Below are positions 1 through 5,773 of a DNA stretch of 11,417 nucleotides, one piece after another. Location of the stretch: NCBI GenBank assembly GCA_023150055.1, contig JAKLLP010000037.1, positions 1 to 11,417 of the forward strand, given 5' to 3'. This stretch comes from Gammaproteobacteria bacterium (lineage in GTDB: Bacteria > Pseudomonadota > Gammaproteobacteria > Steroidobacterales > GCA-2729495). Each line of letters begins with the position of its first letter. The stretch's first letter is position 1. Below the pieces are notes generated by a model. The model made no database searches and had not been told where the DNA came from. It saw only the letters and a program-made list of their open reading frames with translations. The position numbers and the translations under genes were made by a program.

Positions 1-359
1 TGGACGCTGGTCTTGCCGACCGCAAACATTCGGCTGCTGTCGCCGTGGTAACCGTCCTTGATGACGGTGATATCGATGTTGACGATGTCGCCGGCTTTCA
101 GCCGGCGCTCTCCCGGTATTCCGTGGCAGACGACGTGATTGACCGAGGTGCAGATGGATTTGGGAAAGCCGCGGTAGTTCAGCGGCGCCGGGATTGCGTG
201 CTGCACCTCGACGATGTAGTCATGGCAGATGCGGTCGAGTTCGTTCGTGGTGATCCCCGGACGGACGTATTCACCGATCATGTCGAGGACATCCGCCGTG
301 AGCCGGCCGGCAACGCGCATTCTGTGCTGTTCTTCGGGGGTCTTGATGCTTATGTTCAT
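1..359 (-). CDS. map: Methionine aminopeptidase type I, N-terminal 119 residues (gene runs off the left edge)
   Basis: This enzyme removes the initiator methionine from nascent cytosolic proteins when the second residue is small. The minus strand from position 359 reads MNISIKTPEEQHRMRVAGRL, close to the start of E. coli Map. The visible part includes HAIPAPLNYRGFPKSICTS, then VNHVVCHGIPGE, where His79 matches the conserved active-site histidine, and NIDITVIKDGYHGD, where Asp96 and Asp107 match the first two metal ligands of the pita-bread fold. The later metal ligands (a His and two Glu) lie outside the window. The ATG at 359 fits the family N terminus, but no strong Shine-Dalgarno sequence precedes it. 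The gene is divergent from rpsB, the arrangement usual in gammaproteobacteria. No convincing promoter for map was recognised in the intergenic region. Confidence 0.97.
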   Translation of the reverse strand, partial: MNISIKTPEEQHRMRVAGRLTADVLDMIGEYVRPGITTNELDRICHDYIVEVQHAIPAPLNYRGFPKSICTSVNHVVCHGIPGERRLKAGDIVNIDITVIKDGYHGDSSRMFAVGKTSV

Positions 360-522
360 TGCTGGCCCGTTATGGCCGTACCTGGCAGGCAACCGCGCTT
401 CCGTGCTGTGCGGCTGGCGGGAGGGCTGAGGGCGTTTCATCAGCAGGAGCCTGTCCGAAGTCCGGGATTGCGAGCGGCCTCCGGGGAGGGCGCCCGCGTC
501 GCCGGGCCCGTCACCCGGCGGT

Positions 523-551
523 TTGTTGCTGGTGGGCCGTTATGGTATAAA
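523..551 (+). promoter_or_regulatory. Predicted sigma-70 promoter of rpsB-tsf with extended -10 and GC-rich discriminator
   Basis: A -35 box TTGTTG (523-528) is separated by exactly 17 bp from a -10 box TATAAA (546-551). The -10 box is preceded by TGG (543-545), an extended -10 motif that can compensate for the imperfect -35. GCGCGCGCC follows directly (552-560). GC-rich discriminators are the known mark of promoters for ribosomal components that ppGpp and DksA shut down in the stringent response, which suits rpsB. Transcription would begin near 558. The boxes and spacing are seen in the sequence; stringent control and the start site are inferred. Confidence 0.75.
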
Positions 552-557
552 GCGCGC

Positions 558-677
558 GCCTTGCAGGCAATTAAATCCACACATGTGTCGACACGTACGG
601 CCGGGTGCCCAGGCTGATGGCTCAGCCAGGGTTGTCGTTACGGGACACATGGAGGCCAAACCCGGAAGGAGTCAGTC
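558..677 (+). promoter_or_regulatory. Structured rpsB mRNA leader, candidate S2 autoregulatory element (t44-like)
   Basis: The predicted 5' UTR of about 120 nt contains three complementary pairings. P1 joins CATGTGTC (582-589) to GACACATG (644-651). P2 is a hairpin, GGCTGA/TCAGCC (612-617 with 622-627, loop TGGC), extended past an A-A mismatch by CCC/GGG (608-610 with 629-631). P3 joins CCGGGT (601-606) to ACCCGG (660-665). P1 and P3 cross, so together they would form a pseudoknot, and P3 takes up the first two bases of the Shine-Dalgarno sequence. In gammaproteobacteria free S2 represses rpsB-tsf through this leader, and the same place in E. coli yields the RNA called t44. Assignment to that family rests on position and structure, not on an alignment. 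Confidence 0.55.
664..671 (+). promoter_or_regulatory. Strong Shine-Dalgarno sequence fixing the GTG start of rpsB
   Basis: GGAAGGAG lies 6 nt upstream of the GTG at 678. No ATG sits at an equivalent distance in this frame, and translation from the GTG gives the standard S2 N terminus ([10 protein letters not shown]). The 5' edge of the site (664-665) overlaps the 3' arm of leader pairing P3. Confidence 0.85.
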
Positions 678-1622
678 GTGGCAGATATCAGCATGCGCCA
701 GATGCTGGAGGCAGGTGTCCATTTCGGACATCAGACCCGGTACTGGAATCCCAAGATGGCGCCGTTTATTTTCGGCGCCCGCAACAACATCCACATCATC
801 AACCTGGAAAACACGGTTCCGCTGTTTCGGAAGGCGTGTGAATTCATCAAGGCAATTGCTGCCGATGGCGGCGTCATGCTGTTTGTCGGCACCAAGCGTT
901 CTGCCCGTGACTCGGTGAAGTCGCATGCGGAGCGTTGTGGGATGCCTTACGTGAGCCATCGCTGGCTCGGTGGCATGCTCACCAATTTCAAGACCATCAA
1001 GCAATCGATCAAGCGCCTCGAGGAGCTCGAGCAGATGCAGGCTGATGGCTCGATCGAAAAATTGACGAAGAAGGAAGCCCTCACGCTCCGGCGAGAGCAG
1101 GAGAAGCTCGAGCGCAGCCTTGGTGGCATCAAGAGCCTCAATGCGTTGCCGGACGCGATTTTCGTCATCGATGTCGGCCACGAGAGCATTGCGGTGCACG
1201 AGTCGCGGATCCTCGGTATTCCGGTGGTCGGTGTGGTGGATACCAACTGCTCCCCCGACGAGGTCGATTACGTCATTCCCGGCAATGACGATGCCATGCG
1301 TGCGGCGGAGCTCTACATGCAGGGCATCGCCGATGCGGTTCTCGATGGACGAGCCTCGGTGCCTGCGCTGCCAGCCGGGGAAGACGAGTTCGTCGAACTC
1401 GATGCCGATGGTCGTCCCAAGGCTGAGCCCGCGGCCCGTCGCGCTGCACCTGCTCGTAAGGGTGCCCGTGGGGCCCGGTCGGGTGCTGCAGCAAAGACCC
1501 CACGACGGACGCGAAGCCGTGCGGCGGCGCCCGCGGCGGAAACTGCCGTCGAGACCGAGGCTGCGGCTGCGGTCGAGGCCGGGCCTGCCGGCGCGGAGAC
1601 TTCTGCCCCGGAGGCGGAGTAG
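678..1622 (+). CDS. rpsB: 30S ribosomal protein S2 with a long charged C-terminal extension
   Basis: S2 sits at the head-body junction of the 30S subunit and is needed for stable binding of S1. The N terminus [20 protein letters not shown], then [35 protein letters not shown] and [18 protein letters not shown], are diagnostic. The coiled-coil insertion lies at about residues 105-150. The normal fold ends near residue 230-240, consistent with E. coli S2 at about 241 residues. This protein is 314 residues, with a tail of roughly 70 residues rich in Ala, Pro, Arg and Glu. The tail is basic first (246-281, 13 Lys/Arg), then acidic (283-314, 7 Glu and no Lys/Arg). Translation starts at a GTG behind a strong Shine-Dalgarno sequence. 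tsf follows after 59 bp, the usual rpsB-tsf operon. The core assignment is certain; the role of the tail is unknown. Confidence 0.98.
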   Translation: MADISMRQMLEAGVHFGHQTRYWNPKMAPFIFGARNNIHIINLENTVPLFRKACEFIKAIAADGGVMLFVGTKRSARDSVKSHAERCGMPYVSHRWLGGMLTNFKTIKQSIKRLEELEQMQADGSIEKLTKKEALTLRREQEKLERSLGGIKSLNALPDAIFVIDVGHESIAVHESRILGIPVVGVVDTNCSPDEVDYVIPGNDDAMRAAELYMQGIADAVLDGRASVPALPAGEDEFVELDADGRPKAEPAARRAAPARKGARGARSGAAAKTPRRTRSRAAAPAAETAVETEAAAAVEAGPAGAETSAPEAE

Positions 1623-1681
1623 GAACCACAACGGCAGAGGCCACCGCGTGAATTGATGACACTGCCGCAGGAGAGTTACTG

Positions 1682-2563
1682 ATGAGCATTTCCGCGAGCG
1701 TCGTGAAAGAGCTGCGTGAACGGACCGGCGCCGGCATGATGGAATGCAAGAGCGCGCTGGTGGAGGCCAATGGCGACATCGAAGCAGCGCTCGATATCCT
1801 TCGTAAGCGTGGACAGGCAAAGGCCGACAAGAAGGCGAGTCGTATTGCAGCAGAAGGCCGGGTCGAGCTGGCGATGGATGTCGCAGGAAAGAACGGCGTC
1901 ATCGTCGAGATCAATTGCGAGACGGATTTCGTCGCCCGCGACGACAGCTTCCTCGCCTTCGCGCGGGAAGTTGCGCAAACCGCATTGGACAAGCAGCCGG
2001 CCGACGTCGCGGCGCTTCTGCTGCTGCCGGCGAAGTCCGGCGCCACGCTGGACTCTGTGCGCCAGGACCTCATCGCCAAGATTGGCGAGAACATCACTGT
2101 CCGGCGCCTCGAAGGCCTGCAGGCCACGGGTCGGCTTGGCAGCTACATCCACGGCTCGCGGATCGGCGTCCTGGTGGACGTCACCGGTGGTGACGACGAG
2201 CTGGTCAGGGACCTGGCGATGCATGTTGCTGCAAGTCGGCCGCAGTTTGTCACGATCGATGAAGTTCCGGCTGTGACCGTCGAGCGCGAGCGGGGAATTC
2301 TTGCCGAGCAGGCCGTGCAGGAGAACAAGCCCCCTGAGATCACAACCAAAATGGTCGAGGGACGGCTTCGCAAGTTTTTCAACGAGATCACGCTTGTTGG
2401 GCAACCTTTTGTGAAGGATCCCGATGTGACGGTTGGTAAGCTTCTGGAGAAGCGCAAGGCAACCGTGCGGCGTTTCGTGCGTTTCGAGGTCGGCGAGGGC
2501 ATAGAGAAGAAGGCCGCTAATTTTGCCGACGAGGTGCGTGCTCAACTCGAAGCCCATGCGTAA
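1682..2563 (+). CDS. tsf: Translation elongation factor Ts
   Basis: EF-Ts is the guanine-nucleotide exchange factor that recycles EF-Tu-GDP to EF-Tu-GTP in the cytosol. The N-terminal UBA-like domain (about 1-55) reads [19 protein letters not shown], the family signature. The core motif [13 protein letters not shown] (residues 78-90) contains the TDFV (81-84) that inserts into EF-Tu and disturbs its Mg2+ site. The dimerisation-type core follows, with [17 protein letters not shown] and AMHVAASRP. The C-terminal module contains [24 protein letters not shown]. At 293 residues it is close to the E. coli length of about 283. The start at 1682 has AGGAG (1669-1673) 8 nt upstream. It lies 59 bp after rpsB and is probably co-transcribed with it. 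An intrinsic terminator follows 73 bp after the stop codon. Confidence 0.98.
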   Translation: MSISASVVKELRERTGAGMMECKSALVEANGDIEAALDILRKRGQAKADKKASRIAAEGRVELAMDVAGKNGVIVEINCETDFVARDDSFLAFAREVAQTALDKQPADVAALLLLPAKSGATLDSVRQDLIAKIGENITVRRLEGLQATGRLGSYIHGSRIGVLVDVTGGDDELVRDLAMHVAASRPQFVTIDEVPAVTVERERGILAEQAVQENKPPEITTKMVEGRLRKFFNEITLVGQPFVKDPDVTVGKLLEKRKATVRRFVRFEVGEGIEKKAANFADEVRAQLEAHA

Positions 2564-2564
2564 C

Positions 2565-2582
2565 CGTCGCCTGTCGGCGGCG
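2565..2582 (+). other. Stable hairpin just after the tsf stop codon
   Basis: CGTCGCC (2565-2571) pairs with GGCGGCG (2576-2582), including one G-U pair, around a TGTC loop. No T-run follows, so it is not a Rho-independent terminator on its own. It could protect the 3' end of the rpsB-tsf mRNA or serve as a processing site. The pairing is visible in the sequence; any role is inferred. Confidence 0.4.
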
Positions 2583-2636
2583 CTCGAGTTGCCGGGCTGC
2601 GGCGCTGCGATTTTGCGCTGGCATCTGGCCGATACA

Positions 2637-2663
2637 GGACCCCGCCGCAGCGGGGTTCTTTTT
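2637..2663 (+). terminator. Rho-independent terminator between tsf and pyrH
   Basis: GGACCCCGC (2637-2645) and GCGGGGTTC (2650-2658) form a 9-bp stem (one G-U) with a CGCA tetraloop, followed directly by TTTTT (2659-2663). This is a textbook intrinsic terminator for the rpsB-tsf transcript. It ends only 7 nt before the pyrH Shine-Dalgarno sequence, and no clear promoter is visible between it and pyrH. pyrH expression therefore probably depends on partial readthrough, or on an unrecognised promoter upstream. Confidence 0.85.
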
Positions 2664-2685
2664 ATCCGATGGGGAGGTCCGGGTC

Positions 2686-3414
2686 ATGGCCAGCGGTGAA
2701 AACCCTGGGTTCAGCCGCGTGCTGCTGAAGCTGAGCGGAGAGGCGCTGCTCGGGCGCGAGGACTACGGTATCGACGCGCAAATGCTCAGCCGTATTGCCA
2801 GCGAGATCAAGGAAGTCGTAAATCTCGGTATCGAGGTCGGGGTCGTCATTGGCGGTGGCAACATTTTTCGGGGTGCGGGCCTGGCGCGTGCCGGGATGGA
2901 TCGTGTCACTGCCGACCACATGGGTATGCTCGCCACGGTCATAAATGCCCTGGCCCTCCAGGATGCGCTCGAGCGTGCCGGTACCTACGCGCGCGTAATG
3001 GCGGCTCTTCAGATCCATGAGGTTTGTGAGGATTACATACGTCGCCGGGCCATACGCCATCTCGAGAAGAAGCGAGTGGTGATACTCGCTGCAGGTACCG
3101 GTAATCCGTTTTTCACGACCGATACGGCCGCGGCGCTGCGCGCCATCGAAATTGGCGCGGACGTGCTGATCAAAGCGACCAAGGTAGACGGAGTCTATAC
3201 GGCCGACCCGATGAAGGACCGGTCGGCTTCACGCTACGAGCGCCTTTCCTACGACAAGGTGCTGTCCGATAAACTCAACGTGATGGATGCCACGTCGATA
3301 GTTCTTTGCAGGGATAATGGGTTGCCGATCCGCATTTTTGACCTGAATCTGGTGGGAGCGCTGGTGCGGGTTGCCAGGGGCGATGACGTCGGCACGCTGG
3401 TTGCTGAGGACTGA
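2686..3414 (+). CDS. pyrH: Uridylate kinase (UMP kinase)
   Basis: PyrH phosphorylates UMP to UDP with ATP, feeding all pyrimidine nucleotide synthesis. It is a hexameric cytosolic enzyme of the amino-acid-kinase fold, unrelated to eukaryotic UMP kinases. Visible motifs are LLKLSGEAL (residues 13-21, phosphate binding), [10 protein letters not shown] (54-63), [16 protein letters not shown] (77-92), [17 protein letters not shown] (137-153, UMP site) and [13 protein letters not shown] (163-175, nucleotide binding). The length of 242 residues matches E. coli (241). GGGGAGGT (2671-2678) is well spaced from the ATG at 2686. The gene lies directly behind the tsf terminator and 43 bp before frr, its usual neighbour. 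In other bacteria the enzyme is activated by GTP and inhibited by UTP; nothing here argues against that. Confidence 0.98.
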   Translation: MASGENPGFSRVLLKLSGEALLGREDYGIDAQMLSRIASEIKEVVNLGIEVGVVIGGGNIFRGAGLARAGMDRVTADHMGMLATVINALALQDALERAGTYARVMAALQIHEVCEDYIRRRAIRHLEKKRVVILAAGTGNPFFTTDTAAALRAIEIGADVLIKATKVDGVYTADPMKDRSASRYERLSYDKVLSDKLNVMDATSIVLCRDNGLPIRIFDLNLVGALVRVARGDDVGTLVAED

Positions 3415-3457
3415 GCCGGCTCCTGGCGCCGCCTGAAGTCGCGTTGGAGGTGCAGCA

Positions 3458-4015
3458 ATGATTGCAGATCTGAAAAAGGACGCCGAGCAGCGCATGGCCA
3501 AGGCCGCCGCTGCTTTCTCCCAGGGACTGAAGAAACTGCGTACTGGTCGGGCCCATACCAGCCTCCTGGAGCACATCCAGGTTGATTACTATGGCTCGCA
3601 TGTCCCGTTGAGCCAGACTGCCAATATCGCGGTGGAAGACGCACGGACATTGAGCGTGACGCCCTGGGAACAGAAGATGGTGACGGTAGTTGAGAAGGCC
3701 ATCATGAATTCCGACCTGGGGCTTACCCCGGTAACGGCGGGAACTGTCATCCGGGTGCCGCTGCCGCCACTGACCGAAGAGCGCCGCCGCGATCTGGCCA
3801 AGCACATCAAGCATGAGGCCGAGCAGGGTAAGGTAGCGGTACGCGCCGTGCGTCGTGATGTGCTGGCCGACCTGAAGGAGCTGCTGAAAGAGAAAGAAAT
3901 CACGGAGGACGAGGAGCGTAAGGCCCAGCAGGCCATTCAGGAGCTGACGGACCGTTTCGTTGCGCAAATCGACCAGGTGTCCGAGGAAAAACAAAAAGAA
4001 ATCATGCAGATATAG
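3458..4015 (+). CDS. frr: Ribosome recycling factor
   Basis: RRF works with EF-G to split the post-termination ribosome into subunits. The protein has 185 residues, the family length. The three-helix bundle is formed by residues 1-30 and about 105-185, with the small beta domain between (about 31-104). Conserved segments are [23 protein letters not shown] (24-46), [11 protein letters not shown] (65-75), [13 protein letters not shown] (98-110) and VRAVRRD (128-134). Arg129 and Arg132 in the last segment match the conserved arginines that contact 23S rRNA. GGAGG (3446-3450) precedes the ATG at 3458. The stop codon TAG is followed by a short AT-rich stretch and then by uppS after 27 bp. In E. 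coli the gene dxr lies between frr and uppS; it is absent here. Confidence 0.98.
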   Translation: MIADLKKDAEQRMAKAAAAFSQGLKKLRTGRAHTSLLEHIQVDYYGSHVPLSQTANIAVEDARTLSVTPWEQKMVTVVEKAIMNSDLGLTPVTAGTVIRVPLPPLTEERRRDLAKHIKHEAEQGKVAVRAVRRDVLADLKELLKEKEITEDEERKAQQAIQELTDRFVAQIDQVSEEKQKEIMQI

Positions 4016-4042
4016 TGATTATCTAGAGTTATTTTGTAGCCA

Positions 4043-4789
4043 GTGACCACGTATCCGGAAAAACACTCCCCGCCCCGGCACGTTGCCATCATCATGGATG
4101 GCAACGGTCGTTGGGCGGCGCGTCACGGCAAGGCCCGCCATGCCGGTCATCGGGCCGGGGTGCGCGCGGCGCGCAGCATCACCAAGGCCTGTGTCGAAGT
4201 CGGCACGGACGTGTTGACTCTGTTTGCCTTCAGCAGCGAGAACTGGCGCAGGCCAATCGACGAGGTCAACAGCCTGATGCGCCTTTTCGTCGAGGTCCTG
4301 CAGCGGGAGATCGACGAGATTCATGAGCGCGGCATCCAGTTCCGCTTCATCGGCGCGCGAGAGCAGTTGCCGGAGATACTACGCAAGCGAATTTCAGCAG
4401 CCGAAGTCCGCACGGCCAACAATGATCAGATGACTCTTGTGCTCGCCGTGGCCTATGGGGGCCGATGGGATCTCGTGCAGGCGGCGCGAAGGGTGGCAGC
4501 CAAAGTAAGGGCTGGCGAGCTGGAGCCGGGCGAGATCGACGAGGGCGTAATCGGTCGCCACCTCTCGTTGACGGGCCTGCCCGCGCCCGACCTGCTGATC
4601 AGGACTGGTGGCGAGAGGCGCATCAGCAACTTCCTGCTTTGGGATATTGCATACACGGAACTGTACTTCACCGATGCGCTGTGGCCGGATTTCAACCCCG
4701 GGGAACTGGAGAATGCGTTGGCCTTTTTTCGGAGCCGACAACGTCGCTTCGGCCGGACCAGCGACCAGTTAGAGGCGGTCGGAGACTGA
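4043..4789 (+). CDS. uppS: Undecaprenyl diphosphate synthase (cis-prenyltransferase)
   Basis: UppS adds eight isopentenyl units in cis to farnesyl diphosphate, making the C55 carrier lipid used for peptidoglycan and O-antigen. HVAIIMDGNGRWA (residues 13-25) holds the essential Asp19, the counterpart of E. coli Asp26. FAFSSENWRRP (61-71) and LLIRTGGERRISNFLLWDIA (184-203) are the other signature motifs, and the latter contributes to diphosphate and Mg2+ binding. The length of 248 residues is normal. The start is a GTG at 4043, the first possible start after an in-frame TAG at 4037. No good Shine-Dalgarno sequence precedes it, so translation may depend on coupling to frr, 27 bp upstream. The next in-frame ATG (4094) would remove the catalytic motif and is unacceptable. 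cdsA follows after 43 bp. Confidence 0.97.
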   Translation: MTTYPEKHSPPRHVAIIMDGNGRWAARHGKARHAGHRAGVRAARSITKACVEVGTDVLTLFAFSSENWRRPIDEVNSLMRLFVEVLQREIDEIHERGIQFRFIGAREQLPEILRKRISAAEVRTANNDQMTLVLAVAYGGRWDLVQAARRVAAKVRAGELEPGEIDEGVIGRHLSLTGLPAPDLLIRTGGERRISNFLLWDIAYTELYFTDALWPDFNPGELENALAFFRSRQRRFGRTSDQLEAVGD

Positions 4790-4832
4790 GCCCCGGCCGG
4801 TCGCGGCGGTTGCGGTATCAGCACCCTGGGGC

Positions 4833-5651
4833 ATGCCTGCCAATTCCTTAATCCAGAGGGTTATCACGGCCGCTGTCATCGTGGCGTTTTTGCTGCCGGC
4901 CTTCCTGTTGCTGCCGAAGGGGTTCGGCCTGCTGCTCATCGGCCTGTTCATCCTGGGCGCAGCCTGGGAATGGTCAGCATTTCTCCGGGTACCAGGCAAC
5001 GGCGTCCGCATCGCTTATCTGTCGGTCGTGGCTTTGCTGCTGACGGTAATGCGCCTCCTGTTCCCGGACAACGAAGAGGTGAGGGCCATGGCCTGGGTCA
5101 GCCTGCTGTGGTGGGCGGCTGCACTGGTGTGCATCGTGCGCTTTCCACTTCCCCTTGGGCGGTTGACCGCAGCAGCCTGTGGAATCCTGGTCCTGGTGCC
5201 GGCAGGACTGGCGCTGGCGGCGCTACTGGAAACCGATGTCGGCGGAAGGGGTCTCCTGCTTCTTTCGCTGGCCATAGTCTGGGCCGCCGATGTCGGAGCT
5301 TTTTTCGCCGGTCGGCGTTTTGGCCGCGTGAAGCTCGCGCCGAATGTAAGCCCCGGAAAGACCTGGGAGGGAGTGGCGGGCGGCCTGGCATGCTCAGGCC
5401 TCACTGCGGTAATCGGCGCCGCAGTGCTCGGATTCGCCGCGGGGCCTGCCTTGCTCATGGGGATCTGCGTCGCCGCGATCTCTGTCGTCGGAGACCTGAC
5501 CGTGAGCATGTTCAAGCGTAATGCTGGTCTGAAAGACAGCGGTAACATCTTTCCCGGCCATGGCGGAGTGCTGGATCGCGTCGACAGCGTGACGGCTGCC
5601 GCCCCGGTGTTCCTGCTCTTGGCTCATGTCCTCGGCTGGCTGAGCCCGTGA
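4833..5651 (+). CDS. cdsA: Phosphatidate cytidylyltransferase (CDP-diacylglycerol synthase)
   Basis: CdsA makes CDP-diacylglycerol from phosphatidic acid and CTP, the branch point for all bacterial phospholipids, in the inner membrane. The protein has 272 residues and many hydrophobic segments (first at about 8-27, then about 31-48, 60-76, 87-102, 112-131, 138-158, 184-204 and 206-221). The family signature is complete at 225-251: S-M-F-K-R, then K-D-S-G, then P-G-H-G-G-V-L-D-R-V-D. WAADVGAFFAGRRFGR (150-165) and VSPGKTWEG (172-180) are also conserved. The ATG at 4833 gives a standard N terminus, with only a weak CTGGGG Shine-Dalgarno (4826-4831). In pseudomonads dxr follows cdsA; here the next recognised gene is rseP, 122 bp on. 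The TGA stop lies in the loop of a GC-rich hairpin (5644-5657). Confidence 0.97.
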   Translation: MPANSLIQRVITAAVIVAFLLPAFLLLPKGFGLLLIGLFILGAAWEWSAFLRVPGNGVRIAYLSVVALLLTVMRLLFPDNEEVRAMAWVSLLWWAAALVCIVRFPLPLGRLTAAACGILVLVPAGLALAALLETDVGGRGLLLLSLAIVWAADVGAFFAGRRFGRVKLAPNVSPGKTWEGVAGGLACSGLTAVIGAAVLGFAAGPALLMGICVAAISVVGDLTVSMFKRNAGLKDSGNIFPGHGGVLDRVDSVTAAAPVFLLLAHVLGWLSP

Positions 5652-5710
5652 TCGGGCAAGTGTTGCGCGGGCATTGCTCGGCTTGCGATCATGCGCCCGT
5701 AATCGGGTGC
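5644..5710 (+). repeat. Pair of near-identical hairpins in the cdsA-rseP gap
   Basis: Two stem-loops share the core CCCGTRATCGGG. The first is GCCCG/CGGGC (5644-5648 with 5653-5657, loop TGAT) and spans the cdsA stop codon. The second is GCGCCCG/CGGGTGC (5693-5699 with 5704-5710, loop TAAT, one G-U pair). The remaining gap to 5773 is GC-rich, with no recognised gene or terminator T-run. The hairpins could be mRNA-stability elements, an inverted-repeat binding site or chance. This is the place where dxr lies in many relatives. Confidence 0.45.
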
Positions 5711-5773
5711 AGTTTCCCGGGCCGGGTGTGGGCGTGGCACGTCGTCCCGGCAGGGCTCGTGAGTGCGTAGGCA

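Larger units (their letters stand above)
360..677. other. Divergent map-rpsB intergenic region
   Basis: These 318 bp separate the two divergent genes. The rpsB-proximal half contains a 7-bp inverted repeat (500-506 with 514-520, loop CCCGTCA), the rpsB promoter and the structured rpsB leader, which are listed separately. The map-proximal part, about 360-499, is GC-rich; I recognise no gene, RNA or convincing map promoter in it. Apparent open frames across this stretch are shadows of the GC-rich sequence or antisense to map. Confidence 0.8.

Noticed and set aside
360..499. Promoter for map on the minus strand
   Set aside because: No pair of -35 and -10 boxes with acceptable spacing was found, although map must have a promoter somewhere near.
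45..617. Plus-strand frame of 190 codons at the left edge
   Set aside because: It is antisense to map and then runs through the rpsB promoter and leader; no domain is recognisable.
672..1820. Open frame of 382 codons on the minus strand across rpsB and the tsf start
   Set aside because: It is a shadow of rpsB. The Arg/Ser/Pro-rich stretch is the complement of the Ala-rich S2 tail, and there is no ribosome-binding site or family match.
2589..2636. Possible pyrH promoter (TTGCCG or TTGCGC with GATACA)
   Set aside because: The box spacings do not fit sigma-70 (-35 to -10 distances of about 12 bp or far from 17 bp) and the -10 match is poor; it would also lie before the terminator.
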